Shown: positions 1 to 9,304 of the stretch, in pieces
How positions within the stretch are numbered: the stretch's first letter is position 1
Layout of the letters: each line of letters begins with the position of its first letter
DNA from: Eustoma russellianum
Lineage: Eukaryota > Streptophyta > Magnoliopsida > Gentianales > Gentianaceae
Direction of reading: 5' to 3'
DNA: 64,000 bases
Assembly (NCBI GenBank): GCA_036186865.1
Contig: AP025067.1
Coordinates: 11,723,547-11,787,546, forward strand
Program-made: the position numbers and the translations under genes
Notes under the pieces: generated by a model
The model's input: the letters and a program-made list of their open reading frames with translations, nothing else
Database searches by the model: none
What the model was told of the DNA's origin: nothing

Positions 1-229
1 TTAATGAACTAGTTTAGTTCATTAATGGTGGCACCTAAAATTAGTTCAAACACAACAAATGTTTGTCATTTGATGTAAGCTTTAAAGCTTCATGGCTTGT
101 TAGTACGACAACATTATATATAAACTATATAAGGCAGGTTTGTTGCAAAAACGTGTCAAGTCATAAAATATATCATGCATTTCTTTAGCACACGTTATTT
201 AAATCATATATTTTTGTGAATCACTCAAA
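1..229. other. AT-rich flank beyond the LINE 3' end
   Basis: I see no coding potential or repeat family here. It lies outside the likely 3' end of the minus-strand LINE. The exact LINE end and its A-tail (a T-run on this strand) are not clear, so this border is approximate. Confidence 0.4.
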
Positions 230-488
230 CCCTTTTTCTCAACAACATGTCTGTGAGTAAACGCAAAAAGCAAGTAATGACCAGAAGAACAAATGAAGCG
301 CAAAAAGATAAGTACCCCTGGATACAGGCAACCACCAACACAAAATAGCCAAGCAGGAAATAGCACACAACACATCGCATAAGATAACAGCAGAGAAGGG
401 AGGAAGAATAAATACCCGAGTTGCCTGTATCAATATATGACACAGGCAACCATCCAATAAAATTTGTCATGGGACAGAAGCCCCTATG
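230..488 (-). other. LINE 3' UTR with complementary 9-mers
   Basis: This is the stretch after the RNase H stop codon. On the plus strand GTTGCCTGT (420-428) and ACAGGCAAC (442-450) can pair into a 9-bp stem with a 13-nt loop, and a second ACAGGCAAC lies at 324-332. LINE reverse transcriptases often recognise 3' UTR structure. Here that role is inference. Confidence 0.5.
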
Positions 489-1076
489 CTACAGTCGGAG
501 ATAAACAGTAGTAGCATCCGTACGCATAGCTGCAGCAACAATTGATGGCAAGTCCCCGGGTATTTGAAATGTAGAGAAACTAGGATAAAGCTGTCCATGC
601 TGAGCCAAAGATTGTGCTGCCATATAAGCCCGCTGAGGGACGTGTGAAATAGCACAATTGTACAGTTGAAGAAAAGTACATAGCATCACTGCCTCATGAG
701 TACGTATGTAGTCAACAACCCCAAGTGAATCAATTTCCAAATCAATAGTATAGTAACGTTGGGCGAAATAAATGACCGTCAGAGTGGCAGCCTGCAATTC
801 TGCCTGAAACGGGGATGAGACCGGGAGATAAAAACAATAGCGCTACAAAATTGGCCACGTGAATCCTGGATCATCGCGCCACCTAAGGCCGAGAAAGAAC
901 CAAGTGCCGCATCAACATTTAATTTGAGTTGACTAGAAGGAGGTGCTATCTATCTCACAACAGTTGGCCGTCAATTGTGAAGTCGTGGAGAAAGACCGAG
1001 AGCCACCAACATCGGTTGAGGCATGTTTGGTGCTGGCTTGACCTTGACACAAGATATAAATGTCACGTCGAATAAG
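489..1076 (-). pseudogene. LINE ORF2, C-terminal RNase H domain
   Basis: The minus strand encodes an RVT_3-type RNase H, the last domain of many plant LINE ORF2 proteins, which removes RNA from the RNA:DNA hybrid. The catalytic pattern is visible: Asp in LNVDAAL near 935, Glu in QAELQAA near 800, and Asp in LEIDSLG near 735. The first part (about 800-960) and the second (489-797) are in different frames, so there is at least one indel near 800. The segment 960-1076 links it to the zf-RVT part at 23,193-23,471 once gypsy-1 is removed. The stop codon is at 489-491. Confidence 0.75.
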
Positions 1077-4000
1077 TGTGGCGCCCCGCATCCTGGCCTA
1101 GCCGGAACCGGTGCACCTGCCGTACTTCACTATGGAGAGTACCAGGCGTCGTTCCAGTACGTGTCATGATCCATGATATAATGCATGGATTTCGCGCTTA
1201 CACGTAAATAAGTAAGCGAAACCGTGGCAGAATTTAAACTTCAAATTAAAAACATCCACAAGACAAATTCTTAATTTACAACCCAGATCAAAAGTAGCGA
1301 AAGTCACAAAAGCAAATGTTTTCAATCACAAATACATCATCAGTCCTCGGTCATAGCCGGCCAGTCATGTCTCCTAAATCCGTCCACTCCTCGCTGCGCT
1401 CACGGGTAGGGAACCCTAGGTTCATCCTCAATCCACTCTACTTTATTCCCTACAGCCTCTGGGAGGAAAAAATAGGGGGTGAGTGACAAAGTCACCAGCA
1501 AGTATACTATAATAATTGAGGATTAAATGGAAAGTGCGTATAAGAACCGAACCACAAAAATTTCGGTTTAGAGGCATACCTGTCCTCCATCCAATACTCG
1601 ATAGGGATCAACACTTAATGCATCAAGATCATAACTTAAACAAAATCGTTACTTAATACAGAACATAATAATAAAAGACTGTAACTCGCATCAATTCATA
1701 ACATAACAAGAATCATCACTTAATGAAGTCATACTCAAGATCTACAAGGTCATAACAACTTAGTCTAAGTATCATGTGTCACTACACAATGACTCCATAA
1801 ACGTGACATGCATGCATATGTACATGTGATGCATCATGATAAAAATGAAAATATGATTTTTCATGCTTTTCTTTCAAATCATCATCGTCGGAAAACAACA
1901 GAGTGTTCAGATCTATCTTCCCGGATCTGAGGCGGTAACGTCTCCCCTTCGAATCTATTATTCCCGGATTCGGAATGGTAGCGTCATCACTTATCGGGTC
2001 TATTCTCTCCGGGCCCAAATGGTCATTATCAGGTCTATTCTCTCTGGGCCTGAATGGTCAAATCATCAGATCAATTACCCCCGAATCTGGGAGGGTTGTT
2101 ACTGGCCAGGCACATACACACACACGGTACCGGTGGGAAGCGTTCTTTCAAAACAGAATCTTTCTTTAAAAATGCTTTTCATTTTTTTCGCATAAAATCC
2201 TATGCCACAAATCATGTCAATGACGATGATGCAATGCATGACATGTACTATGCAAATCATGACATAATGCGTTACATATACACACGTGCTCAACTCGTCG
2301 CTATGCTGGAAAAATTTCCAGCATGAACACTCCTTATATTCAGCCCTAGACCCTTGTGGTTAGGCCCACTAACAATAATGATCGTCATGCGTATGCATAA
2401 AAACACCTTATTGGTTCATAATAAAATTCTTGTGACGATACAAAATGCGTAAGACACTTAGTTTAAATAAATCACGAAACAAGGCCGCTGAATTTCGGTA
2501 ATCCAGCGCCCCTTTTCTTTGGTCTTTCAAGTAAGCCCATTAAACCTCTCTTAATTTGGGCCAGCTGAGAAAACTTATTATAACATTCCATTAATTGGTG
2601 GTTGTAAGCCCAAGTCGTGTAACTAGCCTAAACCCATTCGATGAAGGCCCTATAACAGTTCCTCAATGCTGCCCAAAATCTCAGATTAGTGACGTCCATT
2701 TATTTATAGTATATACCCTTCAATTAGTCGCTCTAAAAATGAGTGGTTTACATAGATGGGTTTACCTATGTCTTAAGTAGTTGGTAAATCAATTTCGCGG
2801 ATTTATAATATTGTTAAAGGTATCACTTATTCGTTTCCTTAAAACCGCTACATACAGATTTCTGGAGTGACCGATTTTACTATAAATTTCAGTGTGACCA
2901 CATCGTAATTCCTTTTTCAGAAATTCCAACTCTCGAACATAGTAAACACCTTGGACTAGTATCACACCAAAATTTAGCCCAATTACATATTCCTAAGGTC
3001 CATTTTCAGGTGACTCATTATGTCATATAAAACCAGTCCAGTCCAGTAAAATTTCCAGCATGACCAGTTTTAGTAAAAATTTCACTAAAAATAATTCGTA
3101 ACTCCTTTTAACGAAATTCCAACTCTCACCTCTAATATACACATAAGGATAGTGTCATACCAAAAATCAGCTAAATTAAACGTCCCTAAGATCTTCTTTC
3201 AGGTCTCACAAAACAACCCAAAATTCTGCCCTGCTCCAGTAATTTTCAGATTGGGTCATGTTTCATCCCTAAATGGCCCTAACTTGTATTGTTTATCATA
3301 AACCCTTTATTAACCTTCGAACACACCATCTTATGGGAAATTTTGAAGATTCAATACGCTACAACATCATATGCAAATCCCTTACAAAACAGTTTGTACA
3401 TGCATCATTCTTTGGCCAATCACACCCCATTTCATTCAACCTTAACAACAATTTGGCCCACACGCACCCAAGTCACCAACAGCCTTTTTTCGGTACATGC
3501 AATGCAAAATAATGCATCCACAAGGAACATGTTAGACTTAACACACTAAAGCATAACTTGGTCTCCACTTTATCACATAATTTATCGTTTCATGTCAAAA
3601 CCACCCCTATTTCCTTAACCCTCTCCACCGTGTGCCCTTTTCATGGAAAAGAAAAGATCTTTAGCATGTTCAACTTAGATTAACACATAATGGTGTATAA
3701 GAACCACAACGATTCCATCTTTAAGAAAAGACACACACCTACACACCATTTGGCCCCTAGGCCGAAAGTTTAGGCATCAAAACTTAGCACATCACTACTA
3801 AGATTAAATCTTAAGTTTATCTAGCCATTCATGCAAACACTCTCACATTCAAGCCACAAAGAGTATAGTGTACATGCCTTTTTACTTACTCTTCTTGAAA
3901 GGTGTATGGAATGTTGAAATCTTTCTTCTCTTCTACGCATGCATCCCACGGTGGTGGAGAGGAAAAGAGATGCAAGATTAGTTTACACCCTTAACTAAAA

Positions 4001-4507
4001 TATTCACTTAGAAAAAGGGCTAGATGGACTTACCAAAAAGGAGTTGGAGTAGTATTCAAGCTTCTCCAACCTAGAGTCCTCAAAACTTGAGATTCTTGAG
4101 CCTAGTGACCATTGAAGGTCACGGTTTAGGAAAAAAGAGATGAGTGAGTTTTTAAGCTAAATAAAATGTAGGGGTTTTCCTTGAATGGTTGAGTATGAAC
4201 TTACCTAATTCCTCTTGCTATTACCCACTTGTTCTAAGAGCTCATTATCTTACTTAGAAGATGGCCCTAATAATCATAAGAAATTCAATTGGGGCCTTCC
4301 CTAACCTTGGGGCCGAAATCTCCCAAACACTTGGGGGTGAATTGGGCCTCTCTTCATGGTCCAATATTCACGCTCGTATATTACTTTCCGTAAGGTAATC
4401 TATAATAATGATCATCGACTCAATAAATTATAATTGCAATCATATCTTGTCACATATTCTCTCAAATAAATCATAGGTACAAAAGGATTCCCTAGTGGGT
4501 TACAACA
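1077..4507 (-). repeat. Gypsy-1 3' LTR
   Basis: This is a direct repeat of 19,660-23,093 (3431 versus 3434 bp). It starts TGTGGCGCCCCGC on the plus strand and ends GGGTTACAACA. It contains short internal repeats with the motif TCTATTCTCTCCGGGC between about 1910 and 2090. Small open frames inside it show no recognisable domain. Confidence 0.95.
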
Positions 4508-4519
4508 TCCTCCCCCTTA
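4508..4519 (-). other. Gypsy-1 polypurine tract
   Basis: The minus strand reads TAAGGGGGAGGA immediately before the 3' LTR start. A purine run here primes plus-strand DNA synthesis in LTR retrotransposons. Confidence 0.85.
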
Positions 4520-4550
4520 TTATAAGTTTCGTCCTCGAAACTTAAGAGTG

Positions 4551-6265
4551 CTAATCAAAGAGGTGAGGGTACAAGTTCTTCATGTTCTCTTCTACTTCCC
4601 AGGTAGATTCATCCACAGAATGGTTCTTGCACTACACCTTGACCATTGGTATTGATCGTTTCCTTAGCACCCTTTCCTTATGATCAACTATCCTTTCTCG
4701 TTCTTCCTCATATGTTGTGTCGGCTTCCAGCTTCAAAGGTTGTTCCTTTATGACATGGTTAGGATCGTGCACGTACCGTTGATGTTGAGATACATGAAAT
4801 ACGTCATGTATTTGAGATAATGTGGGTGGTAGAGCGAGTCGATAAGCAACTTCCCCAATCTTTTCAAGAACCTCGTATGGCCCAATAAATCTTGGGCTTA
4901 ACTTCCCCTTAATACCAAATCTTTTAACTCCTTTCGTTGGCGATACCTTTAGAAATACTTTTTCCCCAACTTGAAATTCTAAGGGTCGCCGCTTCTCATC
5001 TGCCCAAACCTTGCTTCTATCTTAGGCCGCTTGTAACTTTTGCTTTATGATTTTTATTTTCTCTCGAGTCTGCTCCACTAGATCGGGTCCAATAAGAATC
5101 TTATCTCCTATTTCATCCCAGTAGAGCGGAGATCGGCACTTTCTTCCATAAAGCACTTCATACGGGGCCATCCCTATGGATCGATGGTAACTGTTGTTAT
5201 AAGAAAATTCTACCAGCTTGAGACTCCGATCCCAGCTTCCCCCAAAGTCAAGTACGCAGGATCGCAACATGTCTTCCAATGTCTGAATGGTCCTTTCTGA
5301 TTGACCATCAGTTTGGGGATGAAATGCTGAGCTCATGTGGATCTCCGTGCCCATCGCTTTCTGAAAAGCTATCCAAAATCGTGATGTGAAGCGAGGGTCG
5401 CGGTCACAAACAATGCTTAGGGGTACTCCATGAAGACTTACAATTTGTTCAACTTACATTGTCGCCAATATTTCCATCGGAGCCTTGATCGTCATGGCCA
5501 TGAAATGGGTGGACTTTGTTAGGCGATCGACAACTACCCAAATGGTATCGTATCCGCTTCTCGTTCTAGGCAGATCTGTAACAAAATCCATAGTAATGTG
5601 GTCCCACTTCCATTCGGGAACTTCAAGAGGCTGTAACAACCAAGCGGGTTTCTGATGTTCCGCTTTCACCTTCTTGCAAACGAGGCATTTTTCTACGAAT
5701 TCTGCAATCTGTCTTTTCATGCCACGCCACCAGAATCGTTGCTTCAAATCTTGGTATATTTTATTGGCTCCAGGGTGAATAGATAATCGAGAGTTGTGAG
5801 CTTCCTTAAGAACTTCATTCAGTAAGTCTTCGTCATCGGGTACACACAATCTTTCTTGAAACCACAAACTGTTGTCGTCTCGGACCTTAATTCGGAGGGT
5901 TTCATTCTCATCTGCTCCTTTATCTTCTTTAAGGTTTCATCCTTTTTTTGCCCTTCTTTATTTTGTCTATCAGCGAAGGAATTAACACTAACCTTGCGAG
6001 CATGCCTTCAATTGAATCAACCTCTTCCAAATCAAATTCTTCCATGTCACGCTGCAAAGGTGGTTGACGCGGATGGCTTGTTTTTCTATGCATCAGCTAC
6101 CTTGTTGGCTTTCCTGGATGATACTAAATTGATAAGTCGTAGTCTTTCATTAATTCTAGCCATCTGCGCTGACGCATGTTTAGCTCTTTTTGGGTGAATA
6201 GATACTTGAGGCTTTTGTGGTCTGTGAAAATTTCGCACTTTTCACCGTATAGATAGTGCCTCCAT
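4551..6265 (-). pseudogene. Gypsy-1 pol, 3' part: RNase H, integrase, chromodomain
   Basis: Minus-strand order: RNase H core (6265 down to 6124, with HYLYGEKC and FTDHKSLKYLF), linker, integrase HHCC zinc finger (about 5800-5650), DDE core with TMDF near 5600, CDRDPRF near 5395 and DGQSERT near 5300, then the GPY/F region and a C-terminal chromodomain (about 4660-4551, ending YPHLFD). Frame-preserving stops occur at 5022-5024, 5454-5456 and inside the chromodomain near 4640. A frameshift lies between 5867 and 6124. The chromodomain is the usual basis for targeting such elements to heterochromatin. RNase H continues at 17,321 beyond the inserted TRIM/SIRE. Confidence 0.88.
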
Positions 6266-6424
6266 TGTAGGACCTCAGGCGCTACCAACTCTCCCAAAAC
6301 CAATTGGTGACAGGAGATGCGCATACCCTAGCCTTATAGTGCATTCAGCACACAAGCGCCCACGGCATTCGACTGTGACTTGGCCCACCCGGCCTACGCC
6401 ACGGGACAATTGATGCACCCAACA
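6266..6424 (-). repeat. TRIM LTR (complete copy, 3' LTR)
   Basis: It runs TGTAGGACCTCAGG...GCACCCAACA, with TG/CA ends. The first 38 bp recur at 6487-6524 with small changes (CTACCAACTC versus CTACCATCTC). Both termini resemble the SIRE LTR ends (TGTTGGACC and CAACA). Confidence 0.85.
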
Positions 6425-6437
6425 ATCTCCCCCTCAG
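6425..6437 (-). other. TRIM polypurine tract
   Basis: The minus strand reads CTGAGGGGGAGAT directly before the 3' LTR, in the PPT position for a minus-oriented element. Confidence 0.75.
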
Positions 6438-6472
6438 CAATTGCTCCCGCTGGGAATCGAACCCGTGACCTT

Positions 6473-6484
6473 GCTCTGATACCA
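6473..6484 (-). other. TRIM primer-binding site (tRNA-iMet)
   Basis: The minus strand reads TGGTATCAGAGC, the usual plant initiator-Met tRNA complement, two bases from the LTR at 6487. Confidence 0.85.
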
Positions 6485-6486
6485 CT

Positions 6487-6524
6487 TGTAGGACCTCAGG
6501 CGCTACCATCTCTCCCAAAACCAA
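6487..6524 (-). repeat. TRIM 5' LTR, truncated copy
   Basis: These 38 bases match the start of the 6266-6424 repeat and end CCCAAAACCAA. The next base begins the SIRE LTR, which lacks only its terminal T. None of the remaining TRIM LTR is found on the far side of SIRE. Confidence 0.8.
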
Positions 6525-9028
6525 GTTGGACCGTGCACCTGCAATGAACACCACTAGAGGGGGGGTGAATAGTGGTTAGCGGAAATTACACTACAACCCT
6601 TTGTTAAAATCCCCTTGAAAACAGAATCTGAGACCAACTCAGATTCAGAACCCGTTTTTCAAAAATTCACAAATAATTGTACACAACTCCAAAAATTATG
6701 AAACTTTCCAGAATTCAACTTCAATGAGTTAACAAGACTCTGTCCAAAAATCAGACAAAAATAAGATCGTTTGACCCTTCAAACAAATTAAAAGATTTAG
6801 ATGGTCAATCTGGACAGAATTGGACAGAATGTTGCTGATTTTGAAAATAGTGTTTCTCTTTGAATACTCAACCAAAAAGGTTGATCTTTATATCAAAACA
6901 CTCCTTAGGATGTGTAGATGAAGTTTCCAAAAGGCTCTGACCTCAAACAATTCTTGAAAAATACAGAATTTAACTTTTCTCAAAACTGGTCAGATTGCAG
7001 CCAGATTGGAGCAGTTATCTTGCAAAGACTGAAAGACTAACTTTTACTTGCTCAAATCAAGTGATTCTTGTTGCAAATGAAAGCTAACAGTCTGAAGTAC
7101 AACTCCACCAAAAATCATGAATTTTGAAAATGTTTAGCTATTTTTTCAAATTGTGTGAAGTTGGGTGAAAACTGCAGTCAAAAACGGGCAGAAAACAGAA
7201 ATAAAGAAACAAGAGAAGAACACCGAGGATTTATCCTGGTTCGGTCAATGTGACCTACTCCAGTCCCAAGGAACACCTTTCCTTGGATTTCACTATGATA
7301 TGAACACCTTAAAACAAGAGCCAAGCTTGATCCTTGGGTTATACACCAACCCTATTCAAGACTTGGATAATCACCTTCTAAGCAACACTTAGTTGCAACT
7401 CCTCTAACACCTATTGATGTAGCCTTATAAAGATGGCTAATCAATCTTACAAATGAAGCTCAAGAGGCTTGTAGCTCACCAAAATATTAAGAACAACTTT
7501 GCTACAACAAAATACAACAACAAGAACAAGAAGATGAATATGAAAGCTATAGAATGCTTGTGAGCTTCAAGTGTGTTTCATCTTCTTCACCAATGCCTCT
7601 ATTTATAGTGTGATTTGAGCCTTGAAGATAAGAATGCCAATGTGTCATCATCTTCATCATCAACTCCAAATGTCTTCTCATCATTGGTTGGCTTTGTACA
7701 CTTGGCAAAATAAAACACAATGATTGGTCTACCTTGGCAATGTCATGTTGGCCGAAATTTTCCACCTTGGCAAGTCATAATTATCCTTTGTAAAATGTAG
7801 ATAATAAGAAGGATAATGCCACAAGAATACCTCAACTTCTAGTCTTGAAAATAGGCATGTGGGAGAAGACTATTTCAAAAACAAAATTCAGCTCCAATTT
7901 GAGATGAAGTAGCCGTTGGCTACTTTTGGTTTTTCCAAAATAATCTTGTTTTTTCTTAATTAAAATAAGGAAAGATAATACCACCAAATTATCCCCAACT
8001 TCAAGTATCATAATAGGACATGTGAAGTCTTCATTTGACTTCAAAAATCTGCTGAAATTTCACCAATAAAACAATATAGCCGTTGGCTATTTTTAGTAAA
8101 TTCCAAGTTGGCAATTTTGCCAACTAGCTCCTTTTTGGTTGGTCCACTTGTCTCCAACTCATAAAATGAACTCCACATCATATCCACCAGCATATTCACG
8201 TTTTTCCACATACATATAAGTGTAGCAACTCAGATTTTTGAAGAAGAAATAAATAGATAACACTTGACAAGATTATGTCAACGTGTAACACCGAAATTCC
8301 CCAATATTTCTTCTTATATGTTGAGATCACTTCCACACCTTTGACACCTTTAATATCTCTGAATAATGATGATAAATGTTCTCTTATAATATATATAAGA
8401 GGGTCTTCAAGAAAAAATAGAATGTGACATCTCAAATCGTCACATATCCAGCTATAGTCAATAATATCATCGGTTGAGAGAATAAGATATAAGATCACCA
8501 TATTATCTTCAAAATAAACACAGCTCCAGAATGAAGATAATAATATACTCAAGAGATTCCTTGAGTGAAAATACCAAAAATACCCTTGGGGGTAAAATGA
8601 CCAAAATACCCCTGGTGTAAGAAAACTCAAGAAATGACCCGGATGGTCATAAATAATCATGATATCAACTTTGTCATGATAAATAGTATAAGAATATGCT
8701 CTTGAAATATTTCCACCATATCATGTTCCTACAAAACTCAAAATACCAATTTTGCCCTTTTTGGTAAGTTGTAGAAACTTCCAAGGCATGTTAGTCACAG
8801 GACAATAATAATCACCAAAAACACATAATATTCACATAATGAACATGTATAAATCATACACAAATGAAAACAACCAATTCATCACATTTTAGAAAATTAT
8901 TTCAAAAAAAAACTAAACATCAATATCATTTTTCTTCACTTATTCATCTTTTTCATTTATAACACCATATGTGACATGTAACACTTAAAATCATGACTTT
9001 GAAAATTATCCAAACATATTTTTCAACA
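6525..9028 (-). repeat. SIRE 3' LTR
   Basis: It matches 14,811-17,315 almost base for base, but lacks the terminal T of TGTTGGACC. It ends TTTTTCAACA. The open frame at 8196-8660 occurs in both LTR copies and shows no known domain, so I do not call it a gene. Confidence 0.95.
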
Positions 9029-9304
9029 TTCTCCCCCTTTTGGATGATTTTCAAAATAACCTAACATGATTTTAATGTCACAACTTATAACCAAAAATTT
9101 AAAAAGTTTAACCAAATGTTTTCAACTTTTAAATAGTATGTTGCTCCCCCTCAACTCATACTCTCCCCCTTAACCTATACTTAACTCTTAACTTATATTT
9201 GAAACTTATCATTTCATACCAAATGATGACTTAGCAACTAAAATCTAAAATCATGTACTTATGCTATCTCTCCCTTTATTTTGCAAATCATGCAAAAGAT
9301 AGAA
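9029..9304 (-). other. SIRE PPT and 3' untranslated region
   Basis: The minus-strand run AAAAGGGGGAGAA (9029-9041) abuts the LTR and is the PPT. The remaining 263 bp are AT-rich with further CTCCCC runs (near 9145 and 9165) and no coding sequence. Confidence 0.75.

Larger units (their letters stand above)
6266..6524 (-). mobile_element. TRIM (miniature LTR retrotransposon), right LTR truncated
   Basis: A 159-bp terminal repeat (6266-6424) is followed by only 62 bp of internal DNA and the first 38 bp of a second terminal repeat (6487-6524). The internal part holds a PPT and an iMet PBS and no coding sequence. A TCCAT duplication precedes it (6261-6265). Its partner TCCAT is at 17,316-17,320, after the SIRE element. 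The PBS position shows the element is in minus orientation, like SIRE. The missing 121 bp of the right LTR were replaced or deleted when SIRE joined it. Confidence 0.85.

Noticed and set aside
6473..6484. TGGTATCAGAGC as a possible tRNA gene piece
   Set aside because: It is only the 12-nt PBS complement next to an LTR. No tRNA body is present.
8196..8660. 154-codon open frame in the SIRE LTR (also 16,483-16,947)
   Set aside because: It is present in both LTR copies because they are duplicates. It has no domain, sits in non-coding LTR DNA and looks hydrophobic by chance. Not called as a gene.
9029..9304. Envelope-like ORF after SIRE pol, known in some SIRE elements
   Set aside because: Only about 275 bp lie between the pol stop and the LTR, with no open frame.
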